From: Calamus simplicifolius
Lineage: Eukaryota > Streptophyta > Magnoliopsida > Arecales > Arecaceae
Direction of reading: 5' to 3'
Assembly (NCBI GenBank): GCA_900491605.1
Contig: UESW01004624.1
Coordinates: forward strand, 62,313-126,312
DNA: 64,000 bases
Positions 58,895 through 64,000 of this stretch are shown here, one piece after another. The notes beneath the pieces were generated by a model. The model was given only the letters and a program-made list of their open reading frames with translations. It was not told where the DNA came from and did no database searches. Position numbers and translations under genes: made by a program. Each line of letters starts with the position of its first letter. Positions within the stretch are counted from its first letter, which is position 1.

Positions 58895-59438
58895 ACAAAA
58901 ACATTGAGTATATGCATGATTAATCAATGAAAGTTTCAAAACAGAGGAAAGTTCTCATAGTTAAGCTTTCCCTGAATGAGGTAGCTCCCCCTATGATGCT
59001 CAAATTTATATCTTTTCTTCTTATCATTAAAATTCATGCAATTAAGTTCATTCAATACTTGATACCAATTAATTGATAAAATTCATTCAATGTATATATA
59101 TATTATCTTCTCTTCCCCTTGTACATTTAATTATAACTTTTATGCATATACAAATATCATTTACTTCTCCCCTTTTTTATAATCAACAAAAAGGTTAAGA
59201 AGTTGCAAATAATATAGATTAAAATCAATGCATTAAACATTAAGGGAATCAAAATTCAATCCAAGTTACTCAATATCAAGGTTCAAAGATAGTAAATATG
59301 ATATTCATTAAAGTATCAAAACATTACATCATAATTGCTTTCATACATTATTGAATTACAACAAAATGTTACTTCAAAACATCAAAACATATTAAACTAA
59401 ACATCAACTTCTAATTACATCAAAAGCAAACTAAAATT
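58895..59438 (-). other. untranslated region between purine tract and env-like frame
   Basis: AT-rich, with no open frame of note. This is the normal non-coding part of a SIRE-type element. Confidence 0.6.
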
Positions 59439-60872
59439 CTAATAACCAAATCTAAGAAGTCTTTGCAATTCTTCTAAAATCTTTCCCATTCCTTCCTTTT
59501 GAATGTTCATGAAGTCTTTTAGTCTGTTATCAATGAAAGCAGATACAGTAACAATTTTGTCTTGTTGCTCTGCATTACACTTTGAATAAATATCTGAGTC
59601 TCCTCCTATATCCTTGATCTTTTCAAAAATAAGCTTTAAGTCCGACTTCAAAGCCTCTGAAAAAGTTTCAAAAGATGAACCAAATCTGGTAACCTTGTCT
59701 TCTATAATATAGAGGATCTCCTTAATATTCAAAAATTTAGCAGCAAACTCAGCTTTTATCCTTTCTTCATGACTAGCCAATAGATTTTTAAGCTGCTCTA
59801 ACTGAATATCAGAAAAACTAGAAGAACTATAAGAAGAGGGTGCAGAATCAGGTACAACAGTAGGTGCAGGTGCTGGAGTTGCCGAAGGTGCCTTCGGGGG
59901 TACTGAACAACTCGGTGCAGGCGAGTGATGCCTATCTGAGGGTCCTACCTCGGAAGGTCCATGGACCACAGAGTCAGCTACAGTGGTTCTCAACTCATCC
60001 TAACCTTTCCTTAACCAAATACCATTCACTTTCTTAAAACCCATCCGGTGCAAAGTAGCAGAATTGTAGTAGTCAGTGTGCCGAAATCTCTTTAAGGGCT
60101 CATTTTCTAGAATGCTAACTCCTTGGCTTTGAAATACTTTCATCAAAACCATGCCATAAGGAAGTGTAGCTTTCTTCCTGCTGCCTGCCTCTGCCATGTA
60201 TCTAATTATCATCCCTGGTAGGTTAAGAGGCAGTCCCGTAATCATACTATCCATAACTACAATGTCTCGCTCCGAGACATACTCAAATCGTCCAGTCTTA
60301 GGAAACAAGATCCGACTACAAATGTTGTGAATCAATCTAAGCTCTAGGGGTAGCTGATTAGCACTTACTTCCTCAAAATCAGTTATCTCTCTGCCAAGTA
60401 GTCTAGAAAGTGCTACACCCCTCTCACTATGTGAGCTCGCTATCAAACCAATAGCAGGAATTTTCAATAAGTTTCCTAAGATTTTTGCTGTCAAATAGAT
60501 TCTGGTGCCTCTGACTGAGCTAACAAGCCCACCATCTCCTCTAGACAAATTGTTATAAAACTCCTTTACTAGACTTGGGTAAGTTGAGATATCCATTGAG
60601 CAAATTCATTCCCAACCCATTTCCTTTAATTGTCTTCCTAAAGAAAAACCCTCTAAGTCAAAAAAGTCAAAATCTACTTTCCTACCGGTTTTAATGATTT
60701 TTCCTACTAGCAAATCAACTTGAGGGGATAAAGTAGAGGGATTCACACTTTGGGTTGAAGATGAGGAGGTCGAAGACGAACTGGGCGATGGTTGAAGAGC
60801 CGGACGCCTCGCAGTCCTTCTCCCGATCGTAACGGGCGCTCCAAAGGATGATCCGCTGCGGTTTGGTGCCAT
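59439..60872 (-). pseudogene. env-like extra frame of the SIRE-type element
   Basis: One frame of 478 codons on minus, broken by two in-frame stops (TGA near 60606, TAG near 60000). The start MAPNRSGSSFG at 60872 follows the usual MAP opening of such proteins. Residues about 90-290 (YPSLVKEFYNNLS, GTRIYLTAKILGNLL, TLPYGMVLMKVF) resemble the putative plant transposon protein domain. Then come a Pro/Ser/Ala linker and a C-terminal coiled-coil-like stretch (SDIQLEQLKNLL...GMGKILEELQRLL). Function is unknown, and calling it env-like is by position only. Confidence 0.7.
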
Positions 60873-61009
60873 TGAAAGCAAGGGGATGATATATTTGAAG
60901 GATTCGAAGGTTTGAGTGAAGTCGGGAAGAGTTTGGAGATGATTTGAAGAATTTAGAAAAATGAAATGCATCGACTCTGCCATAATATAGTCAAACTGGT
61001 CCACCAGGT

Positions 61010-61165
61010 GTCGACTCCCGTAAAGCGAGGTGTCGACTCCAACTCGCTAAAACAGTCAGCGCTCAAAATGGAGTCGGCTCCGCAAAGCCAGGAGTCGACT
61101 TCCAAAAACACAGATAGAGCAACACAAACAGGTGTCGACTCCACCAACTGTGGTGTCGACTCCAA
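61010..61165. repeat. GTGTCGACTCC motif cluster
   Basis: Six irregularly spaced motifs (GTGTCGACTCC, GAGTCGGCTCC and near forms) lie just upstream of the env-like start. The same motif family fills parts of both LTRs. Confidence 0.85.
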
Positions 61166-61369
61166 GATAGTTTCAGTGAAAAATTGAAAGTTTCAAAGGA
61201 TCCGAAACTTATCAAAAAGGTTATCAAAATTTGAATAAATCAAGGGATTCATGTTTCTAGATAAGTTTTCCTTAGAATCATGAGAAAATTTTTAAGAAAA
61301 GTGATTGAAATCTAGATAATTGATCCTTGGAGGTTTAGACTATTCTAAAGGATCACAAACTCCTAATTC

Positions 61370-62062
61370 TCCTCTAAGATAGCAAAATCTTTCTTCACTA
61401 AGGGGTTTTGTAAATGTGTCAGCTAATTGTTTATCAGTACAAATATATCAAGACAAATGTCACCATTAGCTACATGTTCTCTAATAAAATGATATCTAAT
61501 TTCAATATGTTTAGTTCTGGAATGTTGTATATGATTTTTAGTTAAATTGATTGCACTAGTGTTATCACATCTAATAGGAGTTTTATCAAGTGTTATGCCA
61601 TAATCTTCAAGTTGTCGCTTAATCCAAAGGATTTGAGCACAGCAACTTCCAGCTGCAACATATTCTGCTTCAGCAGTAGATAATGCAACCGAATTTTACT
61701 TTTGCTAAACCATGAGATTAAGTTACTTCCTAAAATTAACATGCACCACTTGTACTTTTTCTATCTAGTTTACATCCAGTATAGTCAGAATCAGAATATG
61801 CAATCAAATTCAGTGTTGAGTCTCTAGAATACCATAATCCTACATTTTTAGTTCCACTTAGATATCTTAGTATTCTTTTTACAACAATTAAATGAGATTC
61901 CTTAGGTTCAGATTGATATCTAGCACATAAACAAACAGCAAACATGATATCAGGTCTGCTTGCAGTTAAGTAAAGTAGAGATCCGATCCTACCTCTATAA
62001 TGCTTTTGATCAACAGACTTATCGTCTTCATCTTTATCCAATTTGCATGAAGGACCATACAT
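61370..62062 (-). pseudogene. copia RNase H and end of reverse transcriptase
   Basis: On minus, GPSCKLDKDE, then YRGRIGSLLYLTASRPDI and GYSDSDYTG-type DSDYTGCKLDRKSTSG, followed after slips by STAEAEYVAAGSCCAQILW, IRCDNTSAINLTKN and RTKHIEIRYHFIREHV. This is the RT tail and full RNase H. Frame slips lie near 61700 and 61450. The part before GPSCKLD is absent (see findings). Confidence 0.85.
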
Positions 62063-63990
62063 TATTCCTAGTAAATTGATTTAATTCTTCTTGCATAGCT
62101 AGCATCCAATTACTATCTTTTTCAGCTCCTTCAATAGTTTTAGGTTCAATTTGAGATACAAATGCAAGATGATTATTGATATTTTCATAAATGATCTAGT
62201 TCTTACACCTTGAGATAGATCACCTATAATCAATTCCTTTGGATGTCCATAGACATATCTCCAATCTCTAAGAAGGTCTACCTCATCATGATTAGTATCA
62301 ATAACATCAACTATAGGTGAATCATCATCTTTAGCTTCTTGTTTATGATCTGAAGATATCTATATTCAATTTTTTAATATCTCTCTCTAGAAAATTTGTA
62401 TCTTCCTCATCATCAATCTTTTCTGAACTTGACGCTAAAGACTCATCAAAAACTACATGAATAGATTCTTCTATAATTAAGTTTCTCTTATTAAATACTC
62501 TATAGGCTTTACTAGTTGCTGAATATCCTAAGAATATGTCTTCATTGGATTTTGCATCAAATTTTCAAGATAATCTTTACCATTATTATGAATAAAACAT
62601 CGACAACCAAATGCATGAAAATAACTAATGTTAGGTTTCCTATCATGCCATAGTTCATAAGGAGTTTTCTTAAGAATTGGCCTAATTAAAGCTCTATTAA
62701 GGATGTAACATACTGTGTTTATAGCTTCCACCCAGAAGTACTTTGGGAGTTGGCTTTCACATAGCATGATACGGGCCATATCTTCTAATGTTCTATTCTT
62801 TCTTTCTACAACTCCGTTTTGTTGTGGTTTTCTAGGTGCATAAAAATTATGATGAATGCCATGTTCAATGCAGAAATTTTTAAATAAATGATTTTTAAAT
62901 TCTGTTCCATGATCACTTCTAAGAGACACTATGGTATTGTTTTCTCATTAGTGACTTTCTTGAAGAATTTCATAAATATAGGGAAAGTCCTATCCTTATG
63001 AGCTAAAAACAATACCCAAGTGAATCTAGAATAATCATCTACTATCACAAGACCATATTTCTTTCCTCCTAAACTAGTGGTTCTAGTAGGTCCAAAAAGA
63101 TCCATGTGAAGTAGTTCAAGTAGCCTAGAAGTGGAAACAGCATTTTTAGATTTGAAAGAGTTTCTAGTTTGTTTTTCAAATTAACATGCATCACAAATTC
63201 TGTTATTTTCAAAATCTAACTTTGGAAGTCCTTTAACTAAATCCATTCTATTTAATTTTGAAATTAAGTGTGTGCTTGTGTGACCTAATCTACGATGCCA
63301 CAACCATCTGATCTCATTAACCTTAGCATTATCAGCAATTAAGCAATGATTACTAGTAGACAAATTATCTAAATCTATTAAGTATACATTGCCATTTCTA
63401 TTTCCAACAAATATAATGCTATTGTCAGTGGGATTAGAAATAGTGCAGATTGAAGCTTCAAAGGAAACTTTGAAACTTTTATCACACAATTGGCTAATGC
63501 TAATTAAATTATGTTTTAAACCATCAACATATAAAATATTTTCTATAAAAGTGGATGGAGTTATTTGAATTTTACCAAATCCCATAATTTGGCCTTTACC
63601 ATTGTCTCCAAATGTAACAACTCCTCTTTTATCTTCAAGGTGATGAATTGCTCCTTGTCACCCATCATGTGCCTTGAGCAGCCGCTATCAAGATACCACT
63701 TTCGTTTTGATCTTTTGGCCGCAAGACACTCCTGCAAGACAATCAAACTTTTGTTTAGGTACCCAAGCTTTCTTGGGTCCTTCATGGTTAGTAGTAATAA
63801 AGATTGTTCCTTTCGGAACCCATATTTTCTTTCCTTTAACACTTAAATTCTTATCAATTTTTCTAAAATTGCATTCATAAGATTTATGTCCCTTTTTGTT
63901 GCAATGAAAACATGAAATATCATTTTTGCTTGGTTTCTTAATAAAGAAATTATTTACATACTTTTTTTCATATGGGGTCTATATCCTAGA
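62063..63990 (-). pseudogene. copia gag end, protease, integrase
   Basis: On minus from the right: zinc knuckle C-F-H-C-N-K-K-G-H-K-S near 63910, protease WYLDSGCSRHM near 63720, GAG-pre-integrase HRRLGHTSTHLISKL near 63290 with ICDAC, and integrase core (RSDHGTEFKNH, APRKPQQNGVVERKNRTL, FWVEAINTVCYILNR, FGCRCFIHN) to 62528. The linker ends TIEGAEKDSNWMLAMQEELN near 62090, where RT should begin. Stops and slips occur near 62530, 62940, 63180 and 63590. Confidence 0.88.
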
Positions 63991-64000
63991 CTAGCTTTAT

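Larger units (their letters stand above)
57438..64000 (-). mobile_element. SIRE-type Ty1/copia element, 5' end outside the window
   Basis: On plus the order is LTR, pyrimidine tract (a purine tract on minus), env-like frame, RNase H, integrase, protease and zinc knuckle, so the element reads right to left and continues past 64000. Protease before integrase before RT/RNase H is the copia order. An extra frame between pol and the 3' LTR is the mark of the SIRE/Maximus group. The reverse transcriptase core is missing, so the copy cannot move on its own. Confidence 0.88.

Overview
This is nuclear DNA from a plant, most likely a monocot. It has intron-containing genes with GT-AG splice sites and CT-rich leaders, and it is packed with nested plant retrotransposons (Ty3/gypsy, SIRE-type Ty1/copia, L1-type LINEs) and Mutator-like DNA transposons. 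The general feel is palm-like, but I cannot fix the species without a database. Two ordinary host genes are visible. COQ5 (ubiquinone C-methyltransferase) lies on the minus strand at 9407-13169 in eight exons. An unnamed coiled-coil protein with a C-terminal membrane segment lies on the plus strand at 30684-38271 in three exons.

Layout. 1-4925: 3' part of a Ty3/gypsy element (RT, RNase H, integrase, then a 3' LTR). 6960-7560: decayed Ty1/copia RNase H tail. 9407-13169: COQ5. 13312-18115: three diverged copies of an LTR-like sequence. 18129-28478: a 10.3-kb Mutator-like element (MULE). 30684-38271: the coiled-coil gene, with a 329-bp Mutator-type MITE in intron 2. 39242-40081: an old, decayed relative of the MULE. 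40544-46377: a full-length LINE with a 13-bp target-site duplication, followed by two more 5'-truncated LINE copies (46661-47598 and 49305-49540, the latter with a 20-bp duplication). 50280-57437: a minus-strand LTR element with no pol and many minisatellites, broken by a solo SIRE-type LTR (55517-57074) and by a larger SIRE-type element (57438 to beyond 64000).

The most interesting object is the MULE. It has about 500-bp terminal inverted repeats and two convergent genes: a four-exon accessory gene of the plant-mobile-domain/DUF1985-like kind (21537-22874, plus) and a FAR1/MULE/SWIM transposase (23309-25733, minus). Both genes sit among arrays of one short motif, CGACACC (or GGTGTCG). The motif occurs roughly sixty times in an eight-copy 232-239-bp dimeric array upstream of the accessory gene, again between the two gene ends, and again in a 1.6-kb inverted repeat upstream of the transposase. 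This looks like a TE-encoded DNA-binding or anti-silencing system, comparable in idea to VANDAL/VANC, with embedded inverted repeats that could make hairpin RNA as Mu killer does.

A caution for every reading frame: many coding regions, host genes included, carry apparent one-base deletions, mostly in short homopolymers. The bias towards deletions suggests residual consensus errors rather than biology, so I have described genes as probably intact where only such a slip breaks them.
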